In this document: positions 35,053-43,973 of the stretch, one piece after another
Numbering within the stretch: the first letter of the stretch is position 1
How the letters are laid out: each line of letters begins with the position of its first letter
Origin: Chthoniobacterales bacterium
GTDB lineage: Bacteria; Verrucomicrobiota; Verrucomicrobiia; Chthoniobacterales; JAATET01
Direction of reading: 5' to 3'
Assembly (NCBI GenBank): GCA_015655545.1
Contig: JAATET010000119.1
Span: 1 to 50,756 of the forward strand
Length of the DNA: 50,756 nucleotides
The notes under the pieces: model-generated
Databases searched by the model: none
Seen by the model: only the letters and a program-made list of their open reading frames with translations
What the model was told of the DNA's origin: nothing
Position numbers and translations under genes: made by a program

Positions 35053-37389
35053 TCAATCGCCGCGACCGGCGCTCTCGGGCCGAAGACGAAAGCCCGCGAG
35101 CTTTGCGCCTTCCACGATGTGCTCCACCAGGTCGGGTTGATTGGGCATCCACTTCCGCATGTGCGCCCGGCCGAAAAACTGCTCGAACTCCGGGCAGAGC
35201 TGAAGAGTGCGTTCGACCTCGATTTGCGCGGCGGATCGATTGCCGAGCCGGGCGTGAGTAATCGCCGTGAGCAGGTGCATGACCCAGTAGTCCGCGTTGT
35301 TGATCCCCTGAAGCTCCGCGAGCGCCTCGGCGTAGCGCCGCCGGTGGTATTCGTTCATGAAGAGGCCGTAGTGATACCAGCCGGGATGGTGGGGACTGAG
35401 CGCGATCGCCCTCCTCGACAACTCGATGCCGCGCTTCCATTCCCCCGAATAGCAGAACAGCCGGCCCAGGCACGCGAGGGTGTAGCTGCAACGGGGGTTG
35501 AGGCTCAGCGCGATTTCCGTCTTCACGCGAAAGGCGTCCAGATCGCCGCGGAAGTATTGCGCGACGGCGAGGCCGAAATTCGCCATTTGACTGGCCGGGG
35601 CGGCATCGATGGCTCGCTCGGCGGCGAGCAGGGCGCGGTCCAGCGGATTGGGCCGGGGATTGAAGATATGCCGGTGTTCGTCGACATACACGACCGCCAG
35701 CGCCGCCCACGCGTCCGCGTAGCCGGGCTGCAGCTCGACGGCTCGCTCGAGCGCGATGCGCGCGACCAGGTGGTCCTCCGCGGTGCCCCGCTGTTGGGCG
35801 AGGAAGAATCGCCAGACCGCTTCGTTCGGTGCGAGCGCTTCCGGCGACTTGACGTCCGTCGTCGCGAAAATCGCCCGGGCAAGCAAGCCGTAGACGTCGG
35901 CGACCGGGGCGACGATGCGATCGGTGAGTTCGTCCTGGAGCTCGAAGACGCCTTCCTTCCGCCAGTCGCGCTCGAAGGTCTCGGCCCAAAGGTGCGCTCC
36001 CGATTCCGTGTCCACCAGACGCACCGCGATCCGCAGCTTGGTTCCGGCCTGGCGCAGGCTTCCCTCCACGAGATAGCGCGCGCCAAGTTCGTTGCCGACC
36101 TTGCGAACGACGACCGATTCCGCGAGGTAGTGCGCCGTGGAGCTTCGCGCGATCACCCGGAGGTAGGGAAAGCGCGACAAGCCGGCGATGATCTCCTCGG
36201 TCAGCCCCTCGGCGAAGGCCGCGATCTCCGGATCGCCGCTGAATTTGAACGGCAGCACCGCCGTCCAGAACCCTTCTTCGCGCCGCGCATCCGCGTCGGT
36301 TCGCTCCGATTCGCCCCGCACTCTCTCGCAGCATCGAGTGACGGCGGCAAGCAGCTCGCGGGCGGACTGCGGGCGCTCGGCGGGATCGACGGCCAGCATG
36401 ATCCTCAACAGGCCGGCCACGTCGGCAGGGATTTTTGCCGCCTCCAATTGACCCCAGGGAAGCTCGTCACGCTGCCTGTTCCGAATCTCGTCCAGCGTGC
36501 GGCCCGTGAACGGCGTCCTCCCGGAAAGAAGATACCAGAGCGTGATCCCGAGGGAGTAGATGTCGGAGCGCGTGTCGATGCTCGCTTCGGCTCCCGCGAA
36601 TTGCTCGGGGCTCGCATAAGCGGGGGTGCCGATGAAACCGGCCCGAGTCTGCTCGAGTCCGGGCTCCATCAATTTCGCGACTCCGAAATCGATGATCTTC
36701 ACGAGCAGGGAATCACCGGTCCGGGCTTCCCCTTGTCGTGACGCGATCATGAGGTTCGACGGCTTGAGATCTCGATGCACGACTCCGCACGACTCCGCCG
36801 CAGCCAGGGCGCGGGCGGCTTGAAGCGTGACCTCGAGGGCGACCGTGGGCTGCAGAGAACCTTCCCGCCGCACGCGCTCCTCGAGGGTCTCTCCCTCGAC
36901 GAACTCCATCACGGAAAAACACTCCCCGTCCTGTTCCCCGTAATAACTGACGCGCGCGACGTTCGGATGATAGAGGCGCGCCGCCGCACGGGCTTCACGC
37001 AAAAATCTCGTGCGCGCGATGGGGCTTGCCGCAACCTGCCGGTCGATGACTTTGAGGGCGACCGTGCAATCCAGCACGGTGTCCCGGGCACGGTAAGTCA
37101 CGGCCATCGCGCCCGCACCGAGCGCCGCCGGAAAACCGTCGTCGCCCATCTCGATTTCAAAGTGAGCGTAGCGAAGCGCGACCGGCGCCGGGCGACTTCC
37201 CGTTTCCGTTTCGTCCGTCGTCGCGATCGACTCGTCATCCGGCAGAAATGCCAGCTCCACCAGACAGCGCAGGCACTCTCCGTTCGGGCCGCGGGGCGTC
37301 AGCAATCGTCCGCAGGTCAGACACGTGTCAGACGCCCGGGCTTCGACCGTTCCATCCGGTCCGCCGAATTTGTGGTCGTCAGGCATCAT
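35053..37389 (-). CDS. Ser/Thr protein kinase with zinc-ribbon-like N-terminus, FlgO/TolB-like and TPR domains
   Basis: A 778-residue Hanks-type kinase. Residues of about 20-42 hold two CxxC pairs (CLTCGRLLTPRGPNGECLRC). The kinase domain follows: ALGAGAMAVTYRARDTVLDC, TVALKVIDRQ with the ATP Lys, CGVVHRDLKPSNLMIASR with the catalytic Asp, KIIDFGVAKLMEPG with the DFG motif and FIGTPAYASPEQFAGAEASI. A domain of the type found before TPRs in adenylate-cyclase/CadC-like proteins begins WTAVLPFKFSGDPEIAAFAE. About five TPR-like helical pairs then run to the end. No membrane segment is evident. It starts 24 bases after the ECF sigma gene, indicating one signalling unit. Confidence 0.93.
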   Translation of the reverse strand: MMPDDHKFGGPDGTVEARASDTCLTCGRLLTPRGPNGECLRCLVELAFLPDDESIATTDETETGSRPAPVALRYAHFEIEMGDDGFPAALGAGAMAVTYRARDTVLDCTVALKVIDRQVAASPIARTRFLREARAAARLYHPNVARVSYYGEQDGECFSVMEFVEGETLEERVRREGSLQPTVALEVTLQAARALAAAESCGVVHRDLKPSNLMIASRQGEARTGDSLLVKIIDFGVAKLMEPGLEQTRAGFIGTPAYASPEQFAGAEASIDTRSDIYSLGITLWYLLSGRTPFTGRTLDEIRNRQRDELPWGQLEAAKIPADVAGLLRIMLAVDPAERPQSARELLAAVTRCCERVRGESERTDADARREEGFWTAVLPFKFSGDPEIAAFAEGLTEEIIAGLSRFPYLRVIARSSTAHYLAESVVVRKVGNELGARYLVEGSLRQAGTKLRIAVRLVDTESGAHLWAETFERDWRKEGVFELQDELTDRIVAPVADVYGLLARAIFATTDVKSPEALAPNEAVWRFFLAQQRGTAEDHLVARIALERAVELQPGYADAWAALAVVYVDEHRHIFNPRPNPLDRALLAAERAIDAAPASQMANFGLAVAQYFRGDLDAFRVKTEIALSLNPRCSYTLACLGRLFCYSGEWKRGIELSRRAIALSPHHPGWYHYGLFMNEYHRRRYAEALAELQGINNADYWVMHLLTAITHARLGNRSAAQIEVERTLQLCPEFEQFFGRAHMRKWMPNQPDLVEHIVEGAKLAGFRLRPESAGRGD

Positions 37390-37412
37390 CGGAACCCGGT
37401 TTGGATGAGGCT

Positions 37413-38162
37413 TCAGGAAACCAGCAGCCGATGAAGATACTTCAGCTCTTCGTCGATCTCGTCTGCATTGGTAACCGTCCTGGCGACTTCCGCCCGCAAC
37501 GCGTCCCGGTATCGCTGGCGCAGACGGGAAATCCACGTGCGGAGAGTGGCGACCGGGACATCCATGCGTTGTGCCACCTCCTCCTGGTTTGGCAGCGCGT
37601 CGGCTCCGCCCGCCAGAAAGAGTTTGAGTTCCTCAAGCCACCGGGACTTTCCCTCCGCATTCAAGGCGTCGCTCAGATTCTGCCAGGCCCGCGCGACGAC
37701 ACTCGTCGCCCAGGCCAGATCGTAACAGCCTGTGTCGTCCAGATGAGCCGCGGCCGGCATGGCGGCTTCGAGTTCCGGCAGCGAATCGTCCAAAGACAGG
37801 ATTTTGAAATTGCCTCCCCGCTTGAGCGCCGTGGTCCGGTCGTGCTCGTTAATCAGGAAATTCTGCAGCGACGATAAAAGAAACGTGCGCAGCCGGCCCC
37901 TCTCACGGTCGGCACGATCCAGAATGTTCTTTTCAAACAGGTGGACGAAAAAGGCCTGCACGAGATCCTGCGCGTCCGCGGAAGCGTATCGGCGGTGGCG
38001 CAAAAACGCGTAAAGCGGTGGCCAGTAGGATTCGCAAAATGCCGAAAGCGCCTTGTCACGCGATGCAGTCTGTTTGTCCTGCCCGGCCTGGAGAACGAGC
38101 GTCCAATGCGTCGTCTGAAACGACGCACCGCCCTCCTGCAAGGTCCCCGGGATCGCCTTCAC
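37413..38162 (-). CDS. ECF-type sigma factor of the kinase-associated group
   Basis: A 249-residue sigma-70 family protein. FQTTHWTLVLQAGQDKQTAS is the typical start of the ECF group found beside Ser/Thr kinases in Planctomycetota, Verrucomicrobiota and Acidobacteriota. Region 2 reads YWPPLYAFLRHRRYASADAQ, DLVQAFFVHLFEKN; region 4 has NQEEVAQRMDVPVATLRTWI, SRLRQRYRDALRAEV. The start is the GTG at 38162. There is no anti-sigma gene nearby, so the downstream kinase is the probable regulator, as reported for related pairs. Confidence 0.9.
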   Translation of the reverse strand: MKAIPGTLQEGGASFQTTHWTLVLQAGQDKQTASRDKALSAFCESYWPPLYAFLRHRRYASADAQDLVQAFFVHLFEKNILDRADRERGRLRTFLLSSLQNFLINEHDRTTALKRGGNFKILSLDDSLPELEAAMPAAAHLDDTGCYDLAWATSVVARAWQNLSDALNAEGKSRWLEELKLFLAGGADALPNQEEVAQRMDVPVATLRTWISRLRQRYRDALRAEVARTVTNADEIDEELKYLHRLLVS

Positions 38163-38366
38163 GGTTTGGGAGTTTCGGGTGTGATTCGATAATTGACAAC
38201 CACAATGGAGTCCCAGCGGCGGAACCGAACACCCCCCGGAAAGTCGAACGGCCAAGATGTAACGAAGGGTGGAAAACGTTGCGTGAAGCGAGTCGGGGCA
38301 TCAGGACATACCTCGTTCGTCTAAAGGCTGAGCTTCTGTGCGATCTCGAGGATGGAAGAACAGGAA

Positions 38367-38765
38367 TCAGTTCTTTGCATCCGGGAACCACTCCGTGTGC
38401 TGGTCGCCTTGCCGGCCCCAGTAGGTCACTCGTTTGCCGCGGAGGAAGGCGATGTAGCCCTGCACACCAGCGTCCATCACGCGATGGGTGAAGTCGCGGA
38501 ATTTCTGGCCGTTGAGTTGGCTGTCGCGGATTGCCTCGCGAACGCCTTCCACGCAAAAGTCCGCGGCTACGTGTGGGAGGTCTTCGTAGTCGATGGCGGT
38601 CGAGGCTACGTCTCCATCCGAGCCGTAGAAAGTCTTGCGGCGCGAAATGTAGTCCACGTGATAATACTCGACGCCCGCCTCAAGGAGCGACGCGACGACC
38701 TCAGGAAACGACATCGTGCCGGCAAGCGTGTGACGGGAGACGGAGAGGATGATTTGTGTGTTCAT
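38367..38765 (-). CDS. DUF1398-family protein
   Basis: A 132-residue cytoplasmic protein: FPEVVASLLEAGVEYYHVDY, ISRRKTFYGSDGD, then VEGVREAIRDSQLNGQKFRD and GVQGYIAFLRGKRVTYWGRQ. This matches the DUF1398 family (YbcV-like, phage envelope protein-like by name only), whose function is unknown. It lies 18 bases after the hydrolase gene on the same strand, so the two may be cotranscribed. Confidence 0.88.
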   Translation of the reverse strand: MNTQIILSVSRHTLAGTMSFPEVVASLLEAGVEYYHVDYISRRKTFYGSDGDVASTAIDYEDLPHVAADFCVEGVREAIRDSQLNGQKFRDFTHRVMDAGVQGYIAFLRGKRVTYWGRQGDQHTEWFPDAKN

Positions 38766-38783
38766 ACGTCCAATCCGATAGAA

Positions 38784-39989
38784 CTATTGGAACGTCTCAT
38801 CGAGCCAGTCGAAAACGGTTTCCTCCCACAAGGTCTGGCCCAACCCGCAGCAATGCCCACCGGCACCTAGGGCTTCCGTAAAGCGCACGAGTTTTTTGGG
38901 ACACGTTAGAAGATCGAAAAGCTTCTGACTCTGTGAAGCGAAGTCGCCTTCGCCATCCGTGATGAGAGTGGGGCAGCGGATGTCGGAAGCCATGGATTGC
39001 ATTGAGTAGGCGGGTTGCAGCCGGAGAAAATCTCCCACGCTGGCCGCCCCCATTGTCCTCATGCGCGCGCCATACCACTCGCGTTTGCTAGGGCTGGCGA
39101 GGAGATCCTCCAGCCTGCGATCGAGATCCGCATCGCCTTGCATCAGCCGTTGCCATGTCGCTTCGTCGAACATCTTGGGCACGATGCGCGATACGAATTC
39201 CACTTGGCCCGGATCGCATACCAATGCGGCAAGGCGTTTCTCACGAGTCGCAGCCCGGGAAGCGAGATACCCGCCAAAACTGCGGCCGATCAGTGCAAGC
39301 CTGTCGGCATCCACGCCCGGTTGTCCCAAAAGCCAATCGATCACTGGCGAGAGCACGGCCTCGAAGTCCGGACGCATGGGCACGCGCTGTTCGTAAAGCA
39401 TGCTGCCCTGGCCGGGCCCATCCCACAGCAGCACATTATAACCGCGCGGGAGTGCCATGTATGCGGTGTTGGAATACCCCGCCTCCGCCGTGGAATCGTA
39501 GCCGCATGGGATGAGCAGCGTAGGCCGCGCGACAGTCAAATCGGCATCGGGACGGAGCAGATAGGCACCCATGCGAGCTCCCTCGAACGGAATTTCTACG
39601 GTCTCGACCGCCCAGGGTAAAAACGGAATCGCCGCCCTGAAAGCTGCGCGGTGCGCACGATAGCCACTCTGCAACCGGGTATCATCGAGATCATGTCGAA
39701 TAAAAAAGATACTCTGCCGCCAGTATTCCGTCGCGCGGAGATAGCCTTTCCTTGCCGTGATCGAACATCCCTTACGCGCTGCCAGCGCGGCTCTCTCGCC
39801 AGTCATCCCGGCAAGCTGGGACCATTGCGTAAACCAGTCGTCGAGATCGCCCGGCACAACCCGACTTGCCGCAGCTAACGCCTCCCCAATGTCCGCCGAA
39901 CTGGCATTGATTGCCGCGACCGTGCGCTGGAGTTGCGCGTCGAATTCGGGATCGTCGAGGAAGAACCGCACGAACCTCCGTAAAGCCAA
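38784..39989 (-). CDS. alpha/beta hydrolase, FrsA/dihydropseudooxynicotine-hydrolase-like
   Basis: A 401-residue protein with a helical N-terminal part (FLDDPEFDAQLQRTVAAINA) and an alpha/beta hydrolase domain. GYNVLLWDGPGQGSML, the nucleophile elbow DRLALIGRSFGGYLASRAA, CPTLITDGEGDFASQSQKLF with the acid, and GAGGHCCGLG with the His are visible. The architecture matches two-domain peptidase/esterase relatives that cleave C-C or ester bonds; the substrate is unknown. The start used is a TTG at 39989 and is uncertain. Confidence 0.85.
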   Translation of the reverse strand: MALRRFVRFFLDDPEFDAQLQRTVAAINASSADIGEALAAASRVVPGDLDDWFTQWSQLAGMTGERAALAARKGCSITARKGYLRATEYWRQSIFFIRHDLDDTRLQSGYRAHRAAFRAAIPFLPWAVETVEIPFEGARMGAYLLRPDADLTVARPTLLIPCGYDSTAEAGYSNTAYMALPRGYNVLLWDGPGQGSMLYEQRVPMRPDFEAVLSPVIDWLLGQPGVDADRLALIGRSFGGYLASRAATREKRLAALVCDPGQVEFVSRIVPKMFDEATWQRLMQGDADLDRRLEDLLASPSKREWYGARMRTMGAASVGDFLRLQPAYSMQSMASDIRCPTLITDGEGDFASQSQKLFDLLTCPKKLVRFTEALGAGGHCCGLGQTLWEETVFDWLDETFQ

Positions 39990-40088
39990 AAACGGACTGG
40001 GGCAATCCTATCGGACAAGGATGCAGCAGATTTCTCCACGACGGAGGCGGTGATAACGATTACGGCGAGGGAGGGGGAACTGCAGCGC

Positions 40089-40562
40089 TTATTTGTCCTG
40101 ATTGAAATAGGGACGCAGCCTCAACTTCAGCATTACGATGGGAGAGGCCATCAATAAGGCGCCGACGATGAAAGAAAGTATCAATGTGGAAGTGGAGAGA
40201 ACCCCATCACGGTACGCTCCATAATACGCCCAGATCGAAATCGGATAGAATAAGATGATAGCTGTCCCGAGCCCCGGTGAAAATCTGCCTTTGGTGACGA
40301 GAAAAGGCAGAACGTGAAAGAATGTCGCATTAATTAGCATCAAGGCCGGAAGACAGAGAGCGTAGGCTGGCAGTGACCAGGCAACTGACGAACAGGAAAT
40401 GCCTAAAACAATAACTACGCCGTTTACGATGGCGAAGTGGATCCAGTTGACAGGCAGCTTGATGACATGGATGGCCCATCCCTTCCAATCAAACATGTAT
40501 TCTTCAACGATGTGGAGGGCATAGGCAAAAGTCGCTATCCAGAGAATATAAGCGTGATCCAT
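40089..40562 (-). CDS. HXXEE-domain membrane protein
   Basis: A 157-residue protein with about five membrane segments and the name-giving motif His-x-x-Glu-Glu in FAYALHIVEEYMFDWKGWAI. Further conserved-looking segments are NWIHFAIVNGVVIVLGI and LMLINATFFHVLPFLVTKGR. The motif suggests a membrane-embedded metal site; function is unknown. GC content is lower than in its neighbours. Confidence 0.85.
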   Translation of the reverse strand: MDHAYILWIATFAYALHIVEEYMFDWKGWAIHVIKLPVNWIHFAIVNGVVIVLGISCSSVAWSLPAYALCLPALMLINATFFHVLPFLVTKGRFSPGLGTAIILFYPISIWAYYGAYRDGVLSTSTLILSFIVGALLMASPIVMLKLRLRPYFNQDK

Positions 40563-40622
40563 GTATGTGAATTTTTACAAAAAATGTAAACTCGGCCACT
40601 CCACGTCGCGCCTGAAGTTCCG

Positions 40623-41078
40623 CTACGGCTCCTTGTTAGCTTGGTTCGTCAAAATATCGATACCGAAAGAGGGCGCGAGCGCGATCATGCGAGTAATATC
40701 TTCCGGAGTTCGAGATAAAGGGGCAGCATTTCTATCAGAAAGTGGATGTCCGACTGCTTCGAAAAAGACTTCGATGCCAGCAGGCGAGACGGTCTCGAGA
40801 AGGATCGCATCCTCGGCTCCCGTGTTTTTGAAATGGTGGGGAATACCTCTTGGAGCAAAAATGAATTCTCCCATTTTCAGGAGTTTAGTTGTGTCGCCCC
40901 AGAAGAAAGTAATTTCGCCTGATAACACAGAAATCGTCTCGTCTTCCCTGTGGTGGACATGCGGAGGAGGTCCTGCATCGGGAGGAAGGGTGGCCTCCAT
41001 GATCGTATATTTTTGATTGGTAGCGGCGCCATCGAGAAGAATGGCAACGCGGTCACCGGCAACAGACAATACTTTCAT
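40623..41078 (-). CDS. cupin-domain protein
   Basis: A 151-residue single-domain cupin: EATLPPDAGPPPHVHHREDE holds the first motif with three His and a Glu, and KMGEFIFAPRGIPHHFKNTG the second. It ends with a helical tail resembling quercetinase-like and antibiotic biosynthesis-associated cupins. The ATG at 41078 was chosen because upstream residues in the open frame are not family-like. No partner gene is evident; the LysR regulator lies upstream on the same strand. Confidence 0.88.
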   Translation of the reverse strand: MKVLSVAGDRVAILLDGAATNQKYTIMEATLPPDAGPPPHVHHREDETISVLSGEITFFWGDTTKLLKMGEFIFAPRGIPHHFKNTGAEDAILLETVSPAGIEVFFEAVGHPLSDRNAAPLSRTPEDITRMIALAPSFGIDILTNQANKEP

Positions 41079-41311
41079 ATATTTATAGGCTAAGACCAAG
41101 GTCAGCGACCTCCAATGGACAGAGAATTCGTGCAGTGACGCGGAAAAAATGCCCTCGCAATATGGCCACAGCTTCAGAAAGATATTTTGTCCAGTGGCAT
41201 ACGACAAGGGATAGCAGTGGGACAAGAGCAGAGGGGGACGATAGGTTCTGCAACCTTCTTGGGACAATGTTCCTTCGTCTCTGTTCGGAAGTGTCGCTTG
41301 CTCAACTCACT

Positions 41312-42223
41312 TCAAGCCGCTCGAGACACCTTTCTGAGCGTGCTCAGAAAATCCGTCACCTCTTCCGAGTCCGGACTCGCGCGATAAAGACAGGCGTGCT
41401 CGAGCATCGGGCGCTTCCGAGCGGATACCGGCAAGAAGCGAACGCCCGCCGAAAGCAGATGAGACACGCCGCTCGGCAGCAGGCTGATCCCCTGCCCTGC
41501 GGCGACCATGGTCAGCACCGCGGGCACTCGATCCGTCTCCTCGACAATCCGAGGTTTGAACCCCTGTTCGCGACAAAGCTCATCGAACTGAAGGCGAAAT
41601 TCGGGAGCGGCTCGCCGGGAGACCATGACCCACGGACTGTCGCTCAATTCCTTGAGCCGCACTGCGCCCAATGACGCGAGGCTATGATCCTCCGGAAGAG
41701 CAACCAGTAACGATTCCCGCTTCCACAAGAAGCTCCGTAAATTACGTGGGAGTCGTCGCGAACGGGCGCCAACAAATGCGATATCCACCGCCCCATCTTC
41801 GATCCGCTCCATCTGACCACCCGGAGGCAGATCCGAGAGATGCACCTGACAGTGCTGGTGGGATTTACGAAACTCCTGAATCACGCGCACAAACGACTCG
41901 TCGAGCAACGCCCCGACGAACGCGATGCGCAGGCGCGACGTCTCTCCCATATCCGCCCGACGAACGGATTCCGCCGCGGAGTCCAGTGCCACCAGTATGA
42001 CGGAGGCATCGCGCAGGAACATGGCGCCGGCCGGAGTCAAGGCGACCGAGCGCGTATTTCGATCGAAGAGTCGACTTCCGAGCTTTTCTTCCAAAGACCG
42101 AACGTGCCGCGAAAGTGGCGGCTGCGTGAGATTCATACGTCTGGCCGCCTTCGAAAAATTCAATTCCTCCGCCACGGCGACGAAACACTCCAACTCGATA
42201 ACAGACGGACGATTCATACGCAT
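41312..42223 (-). CDS. LysR-family transcriptional regulator
   Basis: A 303-residue regulator. The helix-turn-helix reads LECFVAVAEELNFSKAARRM, NLTQPPLSRHVRSLEEKLGS and RLFDRNTRSVALTPAG. The co-inducer domain begins LRIAFVGALLDESFVRVIQE and includes GGQMERIEDGAVDIAFVG and VAAGQGISLLPSGV. It resembles the BenM/CatR-like group that senses aromatic acids. It is divergent from the methyltransferase gene with a 66-base gap, the usual position of a LysR target promoter. Confidence 0.93.
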   Translation of the reverse strand: MRMNRPSVIELECFVAVAEELNFSKAARRMNLTQPPLSRHVRSLEEKLGSRLFDRNTRSVALTPAGAMFLRDASVILVALDSAAESVRRADMGETSRLRIAFVGALLDESFVRVIQEFRKSHQHCQVHLSDLPPGGQMERIEDGAVDIAFVGARSRRLPRNLRSFLWKRESLLVALPEDHSLASLGAVRLKELSDSPWVMVSRRAAPEFRLQFDELCREQGFKPRIVEETDRVPAVLTMVAAGQGISLLPSGVSHLLSAGVRFLPVSARKRPMLEHACLYRASPDSEEVTDFLSTLRKVSRAA

Positions 42224-42289
42224 ATTGAATCACTGTTGTTTATTTATAGCAATTCACGGAGTCCCCTTACTCGTCATACGTTCCGCGGC

Positions 42290-43009
42290 ATGTCGGAATT
42301 GAATGAAAAATCAACCGTCACCGAGATCCGGAATCGCTTCGACCATGACGTGGAGCGGTTTAGTAATCTGGAGACGGGCCAGCAGGCGACAATGGATGCT
42401 CCGGTGGTGCTTACGCGTGTGGCGAAGACCGCGGCAATGCATCTGCACGCCGGCGACTCCACGCTGGACCTCGGATGCGGGGCCGGGAACTTCACGCTGC
42501 GCGTGCTGAACGAGACGGGCCCTTTGCATTGTCACCTGGTGGATCTCAGTCAACCGATGCTGGTGCGTGCCGCCGCCCGGATGCGTGCGGCGGGGGCAAT
42601 GAGCGTATCGACCCTCCAGATCGATCTTCGAGACCTGAAGTTCGAGCCGGAAAGCTTCGACGCCATCGTTGCGGGCGCCGTGCTCCATCACCTGCGTGAC
42701 GATGCCGACTGGAATCACGTCTTCCAAAAACTCCATGGATGGCTGAAGCCGGGCGGACGCCTTTATGTTTCCGATCTGGTCTGGTTCGACGATCCGCAGG
42801 TTCAAAATCTCATGTGGCAGCAATACGGCGAATATCTCGTCGCGCTCCGCGGTGAGGAATATCGGGACACAGTCTTCGCCTACATCGAAAAGGAAGACTC
42901 ACCCCGATCACTCAACTATCAATTCGAGTTACTGCGGCAGAGCGGCTTTTCGTCCTTTGAAGTTCTCCATCGCAACTCCGTTTTCGCGGCCTACTACGGC
43001 CAAAAATAG
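42290..43009 (+). CDS. SAM-dependent class I methyltransferase
   Basis: A 239-residue methyltransferase. Motif I reads [19 protein letters not shown], and the following strands include [20 protein letters not shown] and [40 protein letters not shown] is the typical post-motif. The substrate is unknown; the family includes tRNA and small-molecule methyltransferases. It is divergent from the LysR gene and ends 17 bases before the ilvD stump. Confidence 0.9.
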   Translation: MSELNEKSTVTEIRNRFDHDVERFSNLETGQQATMDAPVVLTRVAKTAAMHLHAGDSTLDLGCGAGNFTLRVLNETGPLHCHLVDLSQPMLVRAAARMRAAGAMSVSTLQIDLRDLKFEPESFDAIVAGAVLHHLRDDADWNHVFQKLHGWLKPGGRLYVSDLVWFDDPQVQNLMWQQYGEYLVALRGEEYRDTVFAYIEKEDSPRSLNYQFELLRQSGFSSFEVLHRNSVFAAYYGQK

Positions 43010-43026
43010 CGCCACACCGACTCCCC

Positions 43027-43461
43027 ATGGCTATCAGCGACACGATCAAGAAAGGCAGTCACCGCGCCCCTCATCGCAGCCTGCTGCGAGCAACGGGGAT
43101 GCTCGAGTCGGACGAAGACTGGGAGAAGCCGTTCATCGCGGTCGCGAACTCCTTCGTGCAGATCATTCCCGGACATGTGCATCTCGATGTCGTTGGTCGC
43201 AAGGTCCGCGCGGCGATTCGCGAAGCCGGCGGGGTTCCCTTCGAGTTTAACACTATCGGAGTCGATGATGGCATTGCGATGGGACATGGGGGCATGCGGT
43301 ATTCCCTCGCCTCGCGGGAATTGATCGCCGACTCGGTGGAAACCATGCTGCGCGCTCATTGCTTCGATGGCGTGGTCTGCATCCCGAATTGCGACAAAAT
43401 CGTGCCGGGAATGATGATGGCCGTGGCTCGCGTGAACATCCCTTCTCGCGAAGGGCCTTGA
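43027..43461 (+). pseudogene. ilvD: 5' fragment of dihydroxy-acid dehydratase
   Basis: The first 140 or so residues of IlvD, which makes 2-keto acids in branched-chain amino acid synthesis. Visible: [60 protein letters not shown] and [20 protein letters not shown], with the first cluster cysteine. After ARVNIPS the similarity ends abruptly, and mug-like sequence follows in another frame. The remaining 400 residues are not within reach on either strand. This is a truncation, not a frameshift. Confidence 0.88.
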
Positions 43462-43615
43462 TGTGGTGTTCTGCGGCATCAACCTCGCATCCAGCGCCGC
43501 GATTGCCGGACACAATTTTTCGCACCCGAGCAATCGGTTTTGGAAGACGATATACCTTGCTGGATTCACGACTGAGTGTCTCAAGCCACCGGACGAAAAT
43601 CTCCTTCTGAGCTAA
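43442..43615 (+). pseudogene. fragment of a Mug-type G:T/U mismatch DNA glycosylase
   Basis: A plus frame without its own start reads [20 protein letters not shown], then IAGHNFSHPSNRFWKTIYLA and GFTTECLKPPDENLLLS to a stop at 43615. Functional Mug proteins have this segment near the N-terminus with GINPG in place of GINLA. About 50 codons survive out of roughly 170, joined directly to the ilvD stump. Neither a start codon nor the C-terminal half is present. Confidence 0.8.
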
Positions 43616-43619
43616 GTGA

Positions 43620-43973
43620 TTGTTCCCCGATCCCAGTCAATGCAGGAAAGATATGTGTCTTTCGAGGGCTGTGGCTCAACGGCGGTTGGATATCATTGAG
43701 CTTTTAGTTGAGCATGGTGCAGATGTCGGCACTGTCAGTCTTGACGAGATGATGTGGACGCACAGTCCCCCGCTCATCAATTGGTTCGTCGAGCGTGGTG
43801 TCGATCTAGAGAGTGATTTTCCCATCGCGCGAGCTTTCCGTTCTCGCAATCGCCAGTTTCTCGGAATCTACATGCGTCTTCGTGACCGAGTCCCCTCCGC
43901 TCGCAGTCAAGCCGACATGGCGTTGCGTCTTCATTGCCGTGAAGGCAATTTGAAATGGGTGTTTTCCAAATAA
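43620..43973 (+). pseudogene. ankyrin-repeat protein fragment
   Basis: This frame holds one and a half ankyrin-type repeats: LSRAVAQRRLDIIELLVEHG followed by ADVGTVSLDEMMWTHS, then PPLINWFVERGVDLESDFPI and ARAFRSRNRQFLGIYMRLRD. It breaks off after ADMALRLHCREGNLKWV at about 43957, where the antiparallel DUF4238 gene's tail begins. The only start is a TTG at 43620, so the front is probably missing as well. It is likely a fragment of a longer repeat protein. Confidence 0.6.

Noticed and set aside
34690-36741. A 683-codon plus-strand open frame opposite the Ser/Thr kinase
   Set aside because: The kinase motifs on the minus strand are unambiguous; the antisense frame shows no recognisable motif.
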